A stretch of 64,000 nucleotides of DNA from Alphaproteobacteria bacterium (GCA_022819985.1 JAJEGH010000028.1:62001-126000), one strand, 5' to 3'. Positions 43,643-53,425 are shown, counted from the first letter of the stretch. Program-made: numbers and translations. The notes: generated from the letters alone by a model not told the origin.

Positions 43643-44920
43643 TCAGAACCGGTCGGAGCGATAGGGCGTCAGGTCGACCCTGGGTTCGCGGCCGCTAGCC
43701 AGATCGGCGATCAGCAGGCCGGTGATTGCGCCCATGGTCAGGCCGAGCTGGCCGTGGCCGAAGGCGAAGAAGGTGTTGGGATGCCGGCGCGACCGCTCGA
43801 TGACCGGCAGGCTGTCCGGAAGCATCGGCCGGTGGCCCATCCAGGGCCGGGTCTTCGCGCCCTTCAGGTCCGGCAGCATGTCCCGGGCCAGGGGCAGCAG
43901 CATTTCGGCGCGTTCGTAATTCGGCGCGGCCTCGAGGCTCGCCAGCTCCACCATTCCGGCCAAGCGTATACCGCCGGACATGGGCGTCGCAGCGAAATGC
44001 CGTTTGCCGTCCAGCACCGGGCCGTTGATCCGCACGGTCTCGTCCAGCAGCATCAGATGATAGCCGCGCGCCGATTCCAGCGGCACTGAAATACCCAACT
44101 CCTTCGCGAAGGTCCTGGAGTATACACCGGCGGCAAGAACCAGCCGCTCGACCGGAATCGTCTCCGATGCCGTGCGCAAACCCGTCGGCCCGCCGGCGCC
44201 CATCTCGATCCCCGTGACCTCCGCCTTCCGGAATACGCCGCCCATCCTGCCGAACGCTTCGGCAAGCCGCTCGGTCAGATACTTCGGATCGACGGTATAG
44301 AAGCAGTCCGGCAGGTGGAACCCGTGGGTGTAGGCCCGGTTCAGCGCCGGCTCCATCTGGCGCAATTCGTCGGCACCCACCGGGTCGACCCGGACGCCGT
44401 GGCGGCGGAACATGTCCATCTCCCAGCCGGCGGCCCGGGCATCCGCCGCGCCGCGGTAGACGAACAGCAGCCCCTTGTAGCGCAGCATGTCCTCGGCGCC
44501 GGCCGCCTTGACCAGCTCGCGATAGGCGTCGCCGACACGATCGAGCAGGCGCATCTGGTCGCGGGCGTTGGCCGCGGTCCGCCGGGCCGACGATTCGCGG
44601 ATAAAGCGCCAGAGCCAGGGGATCAGCCGGGGCAGGTAGCGCCAGCGGATGACCAGCGAGCCCTTCGGATCGAGCAGCATGGCGGGCACCTGGCGCAGCA
44701 TGCCGGGCGTCGCCATCGGCATCGGCGTGCCGGTCTGGATCAGGCCGGCATTGCCGCTGGACGTGCCGGCGCCCGGCGTGTCCCGGTCGATCAGGGTGAC
44801 GCTGAAGCCCTCGCGTTGGAGCGCCAGCGCGCAACAGGTGCCGACGATGCCGGCGCCGAGGACCGTTATTCCGCCCCGGTCCGCCCCTGGGTCGGCCCCT
44901 CCTGAACCGCTAGTCGGCAA
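43643..44920 (-). CDS. FAD-dependent D-amino acid dehydrogenase-like oxidase (DadA family)
   Basis: A 425-residue DAO-family flavoprotein. The FAD motif is VLGAGIVGTCCALALQREGF. SSGNAGLIQTG is the DadA-type motif, and FAFGHGQLGLTMGAITGLLIA is the C-terminal flavin-binding segment. It oxidises a D-amino acid or a related amine. The start is unclear: TTG 44920 is the longest reading, overlapping the RidA gene by 11 bases. Adjacency to RidA fits, because RidA removes reactive enamine/imine products of such oxidases. Confidence 0.85.
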   Translation of the reverse strand: MPTSGSGGADPGADRGGITVLGAGIVGTCCALALQREGFSVTLIDRDTPGAGTSSGNAGLIQTGTPMPMATPGMLRQVPAMLLDPKGSLVIRWRYLPRLIPWLWRFIRESSARRTAANARDQMRLLDRVGDAYRELVKAAGAEDMLRYKGLLFVYRGAADARAAGWEMDMFRRHGVRVDPVGADELRQMEPALNRAYTHGFHLPDCFYTVDPKYLTERLAEAFGRMGGVFRKAEVTGIEMGAGGPTGLRTASETIPVERLVLAAGVYSRTFAKELGISVPLESARGYHLMLLDETVRINGPVLDGKRHFAATPMSGGIRLAGMVELASLEAAPNYERAEMLLPLARDMLPDLKGAKTRPWMGHRPMLPDSLPVIERSRRHPNTFFAFGHGQLGLTMGAITGLLIADLASGREPRVDLTPYRSDRF

Positions 44921-45305
44921 GGGCGATGCACTCGATCTCGATATCGAAATCCAGCGGCCAGGAGGCGACGGTCACGAAGCTCCGGGCCGGCGGGTCTTTC
45001 GGGAAGTAGGTTTTGTAGACCTCGTTGAAGCGTTTGAAATGGGCGGCGTTGACCGAAAAGACCGTGACCTTCACCACCTGCTCCATCGAGGAGCCGGCGC
45101 ATTCCAGGCAGTATTTCACCGCCTCCAGGCAGGCGCGCGTCTGGGTCTCCAGATCGCCTTTCACGAGGTCGCCGGTCTCGATATCGAACGGCGGCTGGCC
45201 GGAGACGAAGACGAAGCCGTTCGCCTTGACCACCGGCGACAGCGGCACGTTGTTCTTGCGCAGTCCCTCGGACAGGCCGGGGACTTCGGGAATCTCCTTG
45301 GGCAT
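44910..45305 (-). CDS. RidA-family enamine/imine deaminase
   Basis: A 131-residue member of the Rid (YjgF/YER057c/UK114) family. The conserved GFVFVSGQPPFD near residue 30 and the C-terminal FVTVASWPLDFDIEIECIA are present, although the family arginine that binds the carboxylate is at ARSFVT. It hydrolyses enamines/imines made by the neighbouring flavoprotein. AGGAG precedes ATG 45305. It is co-transcribed with the DadA-like gene (overlap 11 bases). Confidence 0.87.
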   Translation of the reverse strand: MPKEIPEVPGLSEGLRKNNVPLSPVVKANGFVFVSGQPPFDIETGDLVKGDLETQTRACLEAVKYCLECAGSSMEQVVKVTVFSVNAAHFKRFNEVYKTYFPKDPPARSFVTVASWPLDFDIEIECIALAD

Positions 45306-45399
45306 GGATCGCTCCTGTTTCGGGTTAGGCCGGCGCAACCCTACACAAGCCGCCGCCCGAAGGGGAGCGGGAAGCGCGCCTTCGGACCCGTCGCTTTCG

Positions 45400-46611
45400 C
45401 TACGCCCTCCCATGCACCTCGAACAGGCCCGCCGCGCCCATGCCGCCGCCGATGCACATGGTGCAGACGACGTATTTCGCGCCCCGGCGCCGGCCCTCGA
45501 TCAGGGCGTGGCCGACCATGCGCGCGCCCGACATGCCGTAGGGATGGCCGATCGAGATGGCGCCGCCGTTGACATTGTAGATGTCCGGGTCGATGCCCAG
45601 CCGCTCGCGGCAGTAGAGGGCCTGCACGGCGAAGGCCTCGTTCAGCTCCCAAAGGTCGATGTCTTCGATCTTGAGGCCGTTGCGCTCCAGCAGCTTCGGC
45701 ACGGCAAAGACCGGCCCGATGCCCATCTCGTCGGGATCGCAGCCGGCGACGGCCATGCCGCGATAGACGCCGAGCGGCTCCAGGCCACGCCGGGACGCTT
45801 CCGACGCTTCCATGAGGACCGCCGCCGAAGCGCCGTCGGAAAGCTGTGAGGCATTGCCCGCGGTGATGCATTTTCCCTCTTTGATGACCTGCCCGTCCCT
45901 GAACACCGGCTGCAGCCCGGCGACGGCTTCGTAGGTCGTGCCCGGCCGGTTGCCCTCGTCCTTCTCCAGGACGACGTCGCGCTCCGAAACCGCGCCGGTT
46001 TCCCTGTCCTTGAACTTCATCGTCGAGGGCAGGGGCACGATCTCGTCGTCCAGCCGGCCGGCCTCCTGCGCCGCGGCCGTGCGCGCCTGACTCTCCACGG
46101 CGTATTCGTCCTGCCGCTCGCGCGACACGCCGTAGCGCCCGGCGACGACCTCGGCGGTCTCCAGCATGGTCATGTAGAGGGCCGGCAGGCGCTCGACGAT
46201 CCACGGATCGTTGGCCCGGTGCAGGTTCATGCTCTCGTTCTGGACCAGCGAAATGCTCTCCAGCCCGCCGCCGACCGCGACCGCCATGCCGTCGTCGACG
46301 ATTTCCTTGGCCGCCGTCGCAATGGCCATCATGCCGGACGAACACTGCCGATCCAGCGACATGGCGGCGACCGTGTTCGGCAGGCCGGCGCGGACCGCGC
46401 ACTGGCGCGCGGTGTTGCCGCCTGTCGAGCCCTGCTGCAGGGCCGCGCCCATGATCACATCGTCGATTTCCGCCGGATCGACCCCCGCGCGCTCGACCGC
46501 ATGGCGGATGGCGTGGCCGCCGAGTTCCTGGGCCTGGGTGTCGTTGAACGCGCCGCGATAGGCCTTGCCGATCGGCGTGCGGGCGGTGGAGACGATAACG
46601 GCTTCGCGCAT
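45400..46611 (-). CDS. Thiolase family acyltransferase
   Basis: A 403-residue thiolase. The acyl cysteine is in [11 protein letters not shown], the histidine in [11 protein letters not shown] and the second cysteine in [11 protein letters not shown]. It is either an acetyl-CoA acetyltransferase or a degradative 3-oxoacyl-CoA thiolase. It is distinct from PhaA (loops such as [12 protein letters not shown] differ), so likely a catabolic enzyme. It is divergent from the Liv-type transporter. Confidence 0.9.
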   Translation of the reverse strand: MREAVIVSTARTPIGKAYRGAFNDTQAQELGGHAIRHAVERAGVDPAEIDDVIMGAALQQGSTGGNTARQCAVRAGLPNTVAAMSLDRQCSSGMMAIATAAKEIVDDGMAVAVGGGLESISLVQNESMNLHRANDPWIVERLPALYMTMLETAEVVAGRYGVSRERQDEYAVESQARTAAAQEAGRLDDEIVPLPSTMKFKDRETGAVSERDVVLEKDEGNRPGTTYEAVAGLQPVFRDGQVIKEGKCITAGNASQLSDGASAAVLMEASEASRRGLEPLGVYRGMAVAGCDPDEMGIGPVFAVPKLLERNGLKIEDIDLWELNEAFAVQALYCRERLGIDPDIYNVNGGAISIGHPYGMSGARMVGHALIEGRRRGAKYVVCTMCIGGGMGAAGLFEVHGRA

Positions 46612-46812
46612 GGCGGGGCTCCCTGGATATGGCTTTTGCGCCGAACGGGCGACGGCGAACTTCCGCTCATCCCTACAGGATGCCGGGCGGCCGCGGCCAT
46701 GTGATCGGATGGCGCGCCAGGAAAACGGGCACCGCCGCGAAGCAAAATCGGCGTCGGCCGATTTACACCGCCGCGATCCCCGCTATGCTGCGCCGGCTTT
46801 GGGGGAGAGCGC

Positions 46813-47610
46813 ATGGCGCAGGCGGACTCGTCCGGGACGATGGTCTCGGTCCGGGGGATAACGAAGCGGTTCGGCGGCCTGACGGCCGTCGACGATTGTT
46901 CGCTCGAAGTCGAGGCCGGGACGATCACCGGTTTGATCGGCCCCAACGGCGCCGGCAAATCGACCCTGTTCAACATCATCGCGGGCGTGTTTCCGCCGAC
47001 CGGCGGGCAGGTTTTTCTCGACGGCGAAAACGTCACCGGGATGAAGCCGCACCGCCTCTTCGAGCGCGGCCTGGTGCGCACCTTCCAGATCGCCCACGAA
47101 TACGCCCGGCTGCCGGTGATCGAAAACCTGATGGTCGTGCCGCCCGGCCAGGACGGCGAAAGACTGGCGACCGCCCTGCTCCGGCCCGGCCGGATCCGCG
47201 CGCAGGATACCGAGGTGCGCCGCCGCGCGGAGGACGTGCTGGATTTCCTGCGTCTGAGCCCGCTGAAATACGAACTGGCGGGCAACCTGTCCGGCGGGCA
47301 GAAGAAGCTGCTGGAACTGGGCCGCACGATGATGACGGATGCCCGCATCGTCCTGCTCGACGAGGTCGCCGCCGGCATCAACCGGGCGCTGCTGGCCTCG
47401 CTCGCCAACGACATCGAGCGCCTGAACCGCGAGCGCGGCTACACCTTCTTCGTGATCGAACACGATATGGACCTGATCGGCCGGCTATGCGACCCGGTGA
47501 TCGTCATGGCCCAGGGCAGCGTGCTGACCCAGGGCAGCATGGCGGACATCCGCGCCGACCGGCGGGTGATCGAGGCCTATCTCGGCATGAGCGACGAGGA
47601 AGCCGCCTGA
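46813..47610 (+). CDS. Branched-chain amino acid-type ABC transporter ATPase (LivG family)
   Basis: A 265-residue ATPase. Walker A is GPNGAGKST, the signature is LSGGQKKLLELGRTMM and Walker B is RIVLLDEVAAG; the switch His is in VIEHDMDL. The LivG-type segment NVTGMKPHRLFERGLVRTFQ is present. A GGGGGAGAG ribosome site precedes the ATG. It powers uptake of hydrophobic amino acids or related compounds with LivF, LivH and LivM. No binding protein is encoded nearby. Confidence 0.9.
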   Translation: MAQADSSGTMVSVRGITKRFGGLTAVDDCSLEVEAGTITGLIGPNGAGKSTLFNIIAGVFPPTGGQVFLDGENVTGMKPHRLFERGLVRTFQIAHEYARLPVIENLMVVPPGQDGERLATALLRPGRIRAQDTEVRRRAEDVLDFLRLSPLKYELAGNLSGGQKKLLELGRTMMTDARIVLLDEVAAGINRALLASLANDIERLNRERGYTFFVIEHDMDLIGRLCDPVIVMAQGSVLTQGSMADIRADRRVIEAYLGMSDEEAA

Positions 47611-47611
47611 C

Positions 47612-48358
47612 ATGGGCTCCGACCTGTTACGGGCGAACGGCATGACCGGCGGCTACGGCGGCGCCGATATCCTCAAAGGCGTCGACCTGGCGGTAGAAGC
47701 CGGCGAGATCGTGGCGATCATCGGGCCGAACGGCGCGGGCAAATCCACCGCCATGAAGGCGGTGTTCGGCCTGGTCCGGCTGCGCGAGGGCGAGATCCGC
47801 TTCCGGGGCGAAGATATCGGCGCCTGCCAGCCCGACGAACTGGTCCGCAAGGGCATGGCTTACGTTCCGCAGGAGCGCAGCATCTTCCCCTCGCTCACCG
47901 TGCACGAGAATCTGGAGATGGGCGCCTTCATCCGGCGCGACGATTTCAGCCATGTCATCGACCTGGTCTACAACCTTTTCCCGCCCCTGAAGGACAAGCG
48001 CCGCCAGCAGGCCGGCGAGCTTTCCGGCGGCCAGCGCCAGATGGTGGCGTTCGGCCGGGCGCTGATGACCGAGCCGGCGCTGCTCCTGCTCGACGAGCCG
48101 ACCGCCGGCCTGTCGCCGGTCTATATGCGTGAGATTTTCGAGCGGGTGATCGCCGTCAACGAGACCGGAGTCGGCATCCTGATGGTCGAGCAGAACGCCC
48201 GCCAGGCGCTGAAGATCGCCCATCGCGGCTATGTGCTGGCGACGGGCGAGAATATCTTTACCGACAGCGGCGATGCGCTGCTCGCCAACCCGGAAGTGGC
48301 CGAGAGCTTTCTCGGCGGACACGGCAACCAGGCCGATCGGGGCGGGACGCACGCTTGA
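47612..48358 (+). CDS. Branched-chain amino acid-type ABC transporter ATPase (LivF family)
   Basis: A 248-residue ATPase. Walker A is IGPNGAGKSTAMKAV, the signature LSGGQRQMVAFGRALM and Walker B PALLLLDEPTAGLSP. The GMAYVPQERSIFPSLTVHENL segment is typical LivF. The start is two bases after the LivG stop. It pairs with LivG to form the ATPase heterodimer. Confidence 0.92.
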   Translation: MGSDLLRANGMTGGYGGADILKGVDLAVEAGEIVAIIGPNGAGKSTAMKAVFGLVRLREGEIRFRGEDIGACQPDELVRKGMAYVPQERSIFPSLTVHENLEMGAFIRRDDFSHVIDLVYNLFPPLKDKRRQQAGELSGGQRQMVAFGRALMTEPALLLLDEPTAGLSPVYMREIFERVIAVNETGVGILMVEQNARQALKIAHRGYVLATGENIFTDSGDALLANPEVAESFLGGHGNQADRGGTHA

Positions 48359-49278
48359 TCGACTTCGTCAACCAGTATCTGATCCCGGCGCTGGTGCTGG
48401 GCGGCATCTACGCCCTGGGCGCGATCGGCGTCTCGATGATCTACGCCATCCTGCGCTTCGCCCATTTCGCCCATGGAGACCTGATGGCGACAGGCGCCTA
48501 TATCGGCCTGCTCGTCGTCTGGGTGCTCGACGCGACGCCGCTCGCCGAACTCTCGGTCAATGTCCGGCTGCTGATCGGGCTGCCCGCGGCCTTCGCCGGC
48601 ACCGCAGCGGTCGCCATCCTGATCGACCGCCTGTTCTACAGGCCGTTCCGGCGCGCCCGCTCGATGATCGTCGTGGTGATCGCGTCCTTCGGCGTGGCGC
48701 TGATGCTGCGTTCGCTGGTCCAGCTCTTCTTCGGCGTCGACGTGATCAACTATGCCGACGGCATCCAGTTCCCGCTCAAGATGTTCCAGCCTTTGCGCAT
48801 CCTGGAGCGCCACATCTACATCGTCGTCGTCACGATCGCCCTCATGCTGATCCTGCACTGGTTCCTGACCCGCACCCGGACGGGCAAGGCGATGCGGGCG
48901 ATGAGCGACGATGCCGACCTGGCCCGGGTCTCCGGCATCGACACCGAACGGGTCGTGATCTGGACCTGGATCCTCGGCGCCGGACTGGTCGCGGTGGCGG
49001 GCGTCTTCCTCGGCATGGACACCCGGCTGGTGCCGACCATGGGCTGGGATCTGCTCCTGCCGGTGTTCGCCGCGGCGATCCTGGGCGGCCTCGGCCAGCC
49101 CTACGGCGCGATCGCCGGCGGACTCATCATCGGCGCGATGGAGGAGCTTTCGACCTATCCGTGGGTCGGCGACGGTCCGCTCGTGCCGCCGGACTACAAG
49201 ACGGCCGTCGCCTTCGCGGTCATGGTGCTGATGCTGATCTTCCGGCCGCGCGGCATTTTCAGGGGAAGGGTGCTGTAG
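48355..49278 (+). CDS. Branched-chain amino acid-type ABC transporter permease (LivH family)
   Basis: A 307-residue permease with eight or so membrane segments. LivH motifs are LVLGGIYALGAIGVSMIYAILRFAHFAHGD and MRAMSDDADLARVSGIDTERVV, followed by PVFAAAILGGLGQPYGAIAGG. It uses a TTG start at 48355, whose last two bases begin the upstream TGA, so translation is coupled to livF. It forms the translocation path with LivM. Confidence 0.9.
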   Translation: MIDFVNQYLIPALVLGGIYALGAIGVSMIYAILRFAHFAHGDLMATGAYIGLLVVWVLDATPLAELSVNVRLLIGLPAAFAGTAAVAILIDRLFYRPFRRARSMIVVVIASFGVALMLRSLVQLFFGVDVINYADGIQFPLKMFQPLRILERHIYIVVVTIALMLILHWFLTRTRTGKAMRAMSDDADLARVSGIDTERVVIWTWILGAGLVAVAGVFLGMDTRLVPTMGWDLLLPVFAAAILGGLGQPYGAIAGGLIIGAMEELSTYPWVGDGPLVPPDYKTAVAFAVMVLMLIFRPRGIFRGRVL

Positions 49279-50220
49279 ATGGAACTGTACGGCCTTTTCC
49301 TGTTCGCCGTCGGCTTCCTGACCATGGCCATGATCTATGCGGTCGGCAGCCTGGGCGTGAATATCAACTGGGGCTTCACCGGCCTGTTCAACGTCGGCGT
49401 GGCCGGTTTCTTCGCCGTCGGGGCCTATTCTTCCGCAGTGCTGACGGCGCCGGAAAGCGTCAACCATATCGGCGGCTTCGGCCTGCCCGTGCCGGTCGGC
49501 ATCCTCGCCGCCATGGTGCTGGCGGCCCTGGTCGCCTGGCCGATCGGCAGGATCTGCCTGCGCCTGCGCTCCGACTATCTGGCGATCGCCACCATCGGCA
49601 TCGCGGAAATCCTGCGCCTCAGCTTCCGCAACTACCAGCCGCTGGGCGGCGGCCCGTTCGGCGTCAACAACATCCCGCGGCCGTTCGAAAGCCTGCCCGG
49701 GCCGTGGGACCAGATCGCCTTCCTGCTGCTGGTCGTCGCCATCGTCGGCGTCATCCTGTTCCTGGTGCAGCGGGCCTGGGCGGCGCCCTGGGGCCGGGTG
49801 CTGCGCGCCATCCGCGAGAATGAGGACGCGGCGGAGGCCGCCGGCAAGAATGTCGAGAAATTCCGCCTCCAGGCCTTCATCCTCGGCTCGGCGCTGATGG
49901 GCCTGTTCGGCGCCCTGATGGCCCACTACGTCAAGATCATCAGCCCGGAGGGCACCGAGCCGCTGCTCGTCACTTTCCTGCCCTGGGTGATGCTGATCGT
50001 CGGCGGGGCTGGCAACAACAAGGGCGCGGTGCTCGGCGCGATCCTGGTCTGGGGCCTGTGGACGATGACCGAATTGCTGACTGGCCGGCTGCCCGACGAA
50101 TGGGCCCTGCGCGTCGGCTATCTGCGCATCTTCCTGATCGGCCTCCTGCTCCAGGTCGTATTGCAGAAATTCCCCGGCGGCCTGCTGCCCGAACGCCCGC
50201 CCACCGTGCCGCGGGATTGA
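49279..50220 (+). CDS. Branched-chain amino acid-type ABC transporter permease (LivM family)
   Basis: A 313-residue permease. LivM motifs are GFTGLFNVGVAGFFAVGAYSSAV, SDYLAIATIGIAEILRL and RAIRENEDAAEAAGKNV. It directly abuts livH (start follows the stop). It completes the membrane part of the transporter. No LivK-type periplasmic binding protein lies in the window. Confidence 0.9.
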   Translation: MELYGLFLFAVGFLTMAMIYAVGSLGVNINWGFTGLFNVGVAGFFAVGAYSSAVLTAPESVNHIGGFGLPVPVGILAAMVLAALVAWPIGRICLRLRSDYLAIATIGIAEILRLSFRNYQPLGGGPFGVNNIPRPFESLPGPWDQIAFLLLVVAIVGVILFLVQRAWAAPWGRVLRAIRENEDAAEAAGKNVEKFRLQAFILGSALMGLFGALMAHYVKIISPEGTEPLLVTFLPWVMLIVGGAGNNKGAVLGAILVWGLWTMTELLTGRLPDEWALRVGYLRIFLIGLLLQVVLQKFPGGLLPERPPTVPRD

Positions 50221-51167
50221 AGCGCCCGCCCCGGGTCTCCGGCGGGGCGGCGCGGGAAAGAGCGGCGATGTCAGGAAATGTCATGCTTTGAAATCAAAGG
50301 AGTTTATAGATGGCACGGCTGGGTTCATTCTCTCTAAGCGACTGAATAATAGTCATAAATTGAGATTTTGTCTGCAATAGGAAAGCGCCTCGGTTTCCGT
50401 TCGATATTTTCGTAAGCAATTCGCAGGCGGATTCGATCAACATTCCGGGCCCACTTGCGCATTCTTGTCATCCTTCACCACCACCGCACAACCAACGCTT
50501 CCGGTTTTCGTTCGGTCACGCGGTGACAGGGGGCATTATGTCCCCGGTTGAGAATTCGCCGCGAATCCTTCCTGAGGGGTCGGGGGTCAGATGATTTTCC
50601 TGGGCTGGTCCCGCTTGTTGTGCCCGTCGTAGCGACCGCGGCCTTGAGTGGTTCTGACTTAGAACCAGTTTGGCGCTCTGTACAGCGCACCGGTGAGGCG
50701 CGGGGTCTAGATGAGCACCGGCGTGACCTTGTGGCGCTCGGTCCAGTTCTCGGGCAGTTGCCAACGAAGACGGGCGAGGATGTGCGAGCCCAAGTTGGCG
50801 ATCGTGATCCACGGCAAGATGAGGAACCTCGGGTTCGGCCGAAATTAGCCTCTTACCTGATTGCGAGGGCTCGCAACCACCGAGACCGACATTTGATCGA
50901 GATTCCGGTCTGAGCTTTACCAGCCCTTTGATTATCAGGAAGAATTTGGTGCGGCGTGTCTGTGTCGCTTGCTCCCATGGGCTAAAGGGACAAGCGGCCA
51001 CTGAGCCATGGTGTTTCTCGTCCCGCCGCGCCGAGCGGCCCCATGCCCCATAAGGCCGCGTAGTTGGTTTGAACATATTTGCCGGTGCGCGAGGCAATCG
51101 GAGGATCGACGCCGGACATCCTGACGGCCGCCTCAACGACTTCCAGGTTCGGAACTCCACCAGCCTG
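50221..51167. other. Degraded intergenic region
   Basis: The 947 bp between LivM and the ThuA-like gene hold no intact gene. 50270-50470 is AT-rich and featureless. 50541-50840 is a DUF4338 pseudogene on the minus strand (separate entry). The remainder to 51167 reads open in several frames but has no recognisable content; a long minus-strand reading at 50516-51190 is Arg/Pro-rich and probably not coding. Confidence 0.55.
50541..50840 (-). pseudogene. Remnant of a DUF4338 (DruA-like) gene
   Basis: Minus-strand translation near 50833-50700 gives NPRFLILPW, NLGSHILARL and ENWTERHKVTPVLI, the hallmark region of DUF4338 proteins (now often labelled Druantia DruA-like). A stop follows at VLI, where the family reads into LETFVE. 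Homology resumes as RLTGALYRAPNWF, stop, then QGRGRYDGHNKRDQPRK and a frameshift to RPLRKDSRRILN. The N-terminal third is missing. At least two stops and one frameshift show it is dead. Confidence 0.8.
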
Positions 51168-51878
51168 TCAAGCCGATATGCCCGGCGCACCGTCTACGGC
51201 GCCTGCGGCCCACCTCGCAGCGCGCCGGATGATCTCTGCATGATTGTCCTGTTCGATCGACGCCCGGTTGTGGCCGAGCGCGTCGAAAACCACCCGGCCC
51301 TCACCGTAGCGGTGCACCCATAGAACGGGTTCGGGCCGTTCCATCGTTCCCGCCCTGGCTTCGAGCAGCGGGCGAACGCCGTTCGCCAGGCTGAGGCCGC
51401 TATAGACCTCGTCGACGATGTCGAACCCGCCGAGGTCGTCCGTGAGCGGGTGCGCTTCGGCTGTCTTCGTAACGCAGGCCGGCCCGAGCGGCGGATGCCA
51501 GGATCGACCCCAGACCCAGACGCCGCCGAGGATGTTCCGCCATTCGTCCCAGCCGTCGAAGCAGAGGCAGGCCGTGTGAAAGCCGAACAAGCCGCCGCCG
51601 CTGCCGACAAAGCCGCCGAGCCGGGCCCGGCCCTTCTGTGAGAGGCTGAAGGCCCATTCCGCCCGGTAGGGCGCATATTTTGCGTCGCCGTCCATGCGCC
51701 AGCGCAGCGCCATCACTGTCAGCAGCGCGTAGCGGCCGTCCTCGAGACGGGCCAGCCCGGCTTCGATATCCGTCTCGATTTCCGGGTCGAACCCGGCCGC
51801 GGCGAGCTGTCCGGCCAGCGCCGCGGCATTGTCCGCGAAATCGTGCCTGATTCCGCCGGAAAGGATCAGGGTGCGCAT
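51168..51878 (-). CDS. ThuA-like domain protein
   Basis: A 236-residue protein with the class I glutamine-amidotransferase-like ThuA fold. The family-typical GSGGGLFGFHTACLCFDGWDEW segment (residues ~92-113) and the C-terminal PVLWVHRYGEGRVVFDALGHN are present. The fold lacks a known catalytic cysteine at the usual position, so the activity is unclear; relatives act in sugar catabolism. It ends near the pseudogene and is followed upstream by an SDR gene five bases away. Confidence 0.8.
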   Translation of the reverse strand: MRTLILSGGIRHDFADNAAALAGQLAAAGFDPEIETDIEAGLARLEDGRYALLTVMALRWRMDGDAKYAPYRAEWAFSLSQKGRARLGGFVGSGGGLFGFHTACLCFDGWDEWRNILGGVWVWGRSWHPPLGPACVTKTAEAHPLTDDLGGFDIVDEVYSGLSLANGVRPLLEARAGTMERPEPVLWVHRYGEGRVVFDALGHNRASIEQDNHAEIIRRAARWAAGAVDGAPGISA

Positions 51879-51882
51879 GGCG

Positions 51883-52671
51883 CTATTTCTCGGCTTCCTT
51901 CGGCGCCTTGCGGGGCAGCTGGCGCTTCAGGCTGAAGGAAACCCCGCCGTCCACCATCAGATGCTGGCCGTGAATGTAGCCGGCCTCATCCGACGCCAGA
52001 AAGGCGACGGCGGCGGCGACGTCCTCCGCCGTGCCGATCCGCCCGGCCGGCACGGCGGCGCCGCGCACCGCGCGCACCGCCGGATCGCGGTAGATCGGTT
52101 CCGACATGCCGGCGTCGACGAAGCCCGGCCCGACGGCGTTGACCCGGACGCCCCTGGGGCCGAGCGCCAGAGCGAACTGTTCGGTCAGCTTGGCGACCGC
52201 CGCCTTGGTCGCCGGATAGGCGCCCGCATCCGGGCTGGTCTGCACGGCGTTGAGCGACGTGATGTTGACGATGGCGCCGCTGCCCCGCGCCGCCATGCGC
52301 GCGCCGGCCTCGCGCGACATCAGGAACACGCCGACAAGATTGACCTCGGTCACCTTCCGGAATTCCTCGACCGTGTGTTCCAGCAGATCGCCGAAGCGCA
52401 CGATGCCGGCATTGTTGACCAGAATGTCCGGCGGGCCGCCGAAGGCCGCCTCGAACCGCCCCAGCGTCTCCGCAACCGAATCCTCCGAGGTCACGTCGCA
52501 GCGAATGCCTATGGCGCCGTCCAGGTCCGCCGCCGCGCGGACGGCGCCGTCGCCGTCGATATCGACCGGCGCCACGCGGCAGCCGTCGGCAGCAAGGCGT
52601 CGGGCGATCGCCAGGCCCAGCCCGCCGGCCGCCCCGGTCACCAGCGCCGATTTCCCGCTGCTATCGCTCAT
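51883..52671 (-). CDS. Short-chain dehydrogenase/reductase
   Basis: A 262-residue classical SDR. The cofactor motif is VTGAAGGLGLAIARRL, NNAG is present in DILVNNAGIVRFG, and the catalytic Ser-Tyr-Lys is in NITSLNAVQTSPDAGAYPATKAAV. The NAD-type acidic residue (DIDGDG) follows strand 2. It oxidises or reduces an unknown alcohol or carbonyl substrate. It is in a unit with ThuA and the cupin protein. Confidence 0.88.
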   Translation of the reverse strand: MSDSSGKSALVTGAAGGLGLAIARRLAADGCRVAPVDIDGDGAVRAAADLDGAIGIRCDVTSEDSVAETLGRFEAAFGGPPDILVNNAGIVRFGDLLEHTVEEFRKVTEVNLVGVFLMSREAGARMAARGSGAIVNITSLNAVQTSPDAGAYPATKAAVAKLTEQFALALGPRGVRVNAVGPGFVDAGMSEPIYRDPAVRAVRGAAVPAGRIGTAEDVAAAVAFLASDEAGYIHGQHLMVDGGVSFSLKRQLPRKAPKEAEK

Positions 52672-52695
52672 GCAGGCCGGTCTTCCGCCGCCGGC

Positions 52696-53265
52696 CTAGC
52701 GCAGGTTGGCCGCGCGCCTGACGACATAGCTGTTCGCTTCCGGATCGTAGTAGTGGCGGTCCGGCTTGTAGGCGCCGGAAACGACGGTCAGCCCCATGGC
52801 GCCGCCGCCCAGCGCCGTGAAGCCGTGGATATCAGCCGGCGGCGCGACGATGGCCGATTCGCCGGCTTCCATCACCCGGTCGTCGGTCGCTTCCAGCGTG
52901 GCGTATCCCGCGACCGAGCCGTCGTCGGTGCGGCGGTAGACCGTGTGGCGCATGCGTCCGCGATAGACGGCGAACAGCTCCCAGACGCCGTGGTCGTGGG
53001 GCGGGATCCGGCCGCCCTCGGGCACCTCGAACAGCAGGAAGGACAGGTCGCCGTCGAAATAGAGATAGTGCGACCAGTCGACATTGTTGCCCTGCCGCGG
53101 AATGCCCATCCCGCGCAGGTCGCCCCGCTCCAGCAGGGCGGCGATCGGCTGCCTTATGGCGGCAAGAAAGACCGCCGGGTCTTCGGCGTCGTGGCGGCGC
53201 TGCGCCGCGATCACGGCTTCGGCGCACTCCCTGACCGTCATCGGCGTCGGGGCGGCTGCGGGCAT
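52696..53265 (-). CDS. Cysteine-dioxygenase-like cupin protein
   Basis: A 189-residue protein. IPPHDHGVWELFAVYRGRMRHTVYRR carries the metal-binding His-x-His and Glu; a later His is in PADIHGFTALGG. This is the thiol dioxygenase/metal-dependent cupin pattern, though the substrate-binding arginine of CDO is not certain. Start ATG 53265 was chosen; the long upstream extension overlaps the divergent amidohydrolase and is not coding. It is first of a three-gene unit with the SDR and ThuA genes. Confidence 0.78.
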   Translation of the reverse strand: MPAAAPTPMTVRECAEAVIAAQRRHDAEDPAVFLAAIRQPIAALLERGDLRGMGIPRQGNNVDWSHYLYFDGDLSFLLFEVPEGGRIPPHDHGVWELFAVYRGRMRHTVYRRTDDGSVAGYATLEATDDRVMEAGESAIVAPPADIHGFTALGGGAMGLTVVSGAYKPDRHYYDPEANSYVVRRAANLR

Positions 53266-53425
53266 GCGGATTTCCTGCGGTAGGACCGGTCGGCCGCGAT
53301 GCTGGCACAGTTGGATATGCCGCGCAAATTTCCCAGAATACGGGCGCGCGGTGCCGGGTTTGATCCTCCCGCAGCGCGGTCCATAATGCGCGGTACCTTT
53401 CGGACCTTCGAGGGCGGAGTACGCG

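Noticed and set aside
50226-50250. GC-rich hairpin after LivM as a terminator
   Set aside because: An 8-bp stem exists, but no T-tract follows, so it was not called.
50516-51190. A 224-residue minus-strand open frame in the Liv-ThuA spacer
   Set aside because: Its translation is Arg/Pro/Ser-rich, and the DUF4338 homology in the same DNA is in a different frame, so it is not a gene.
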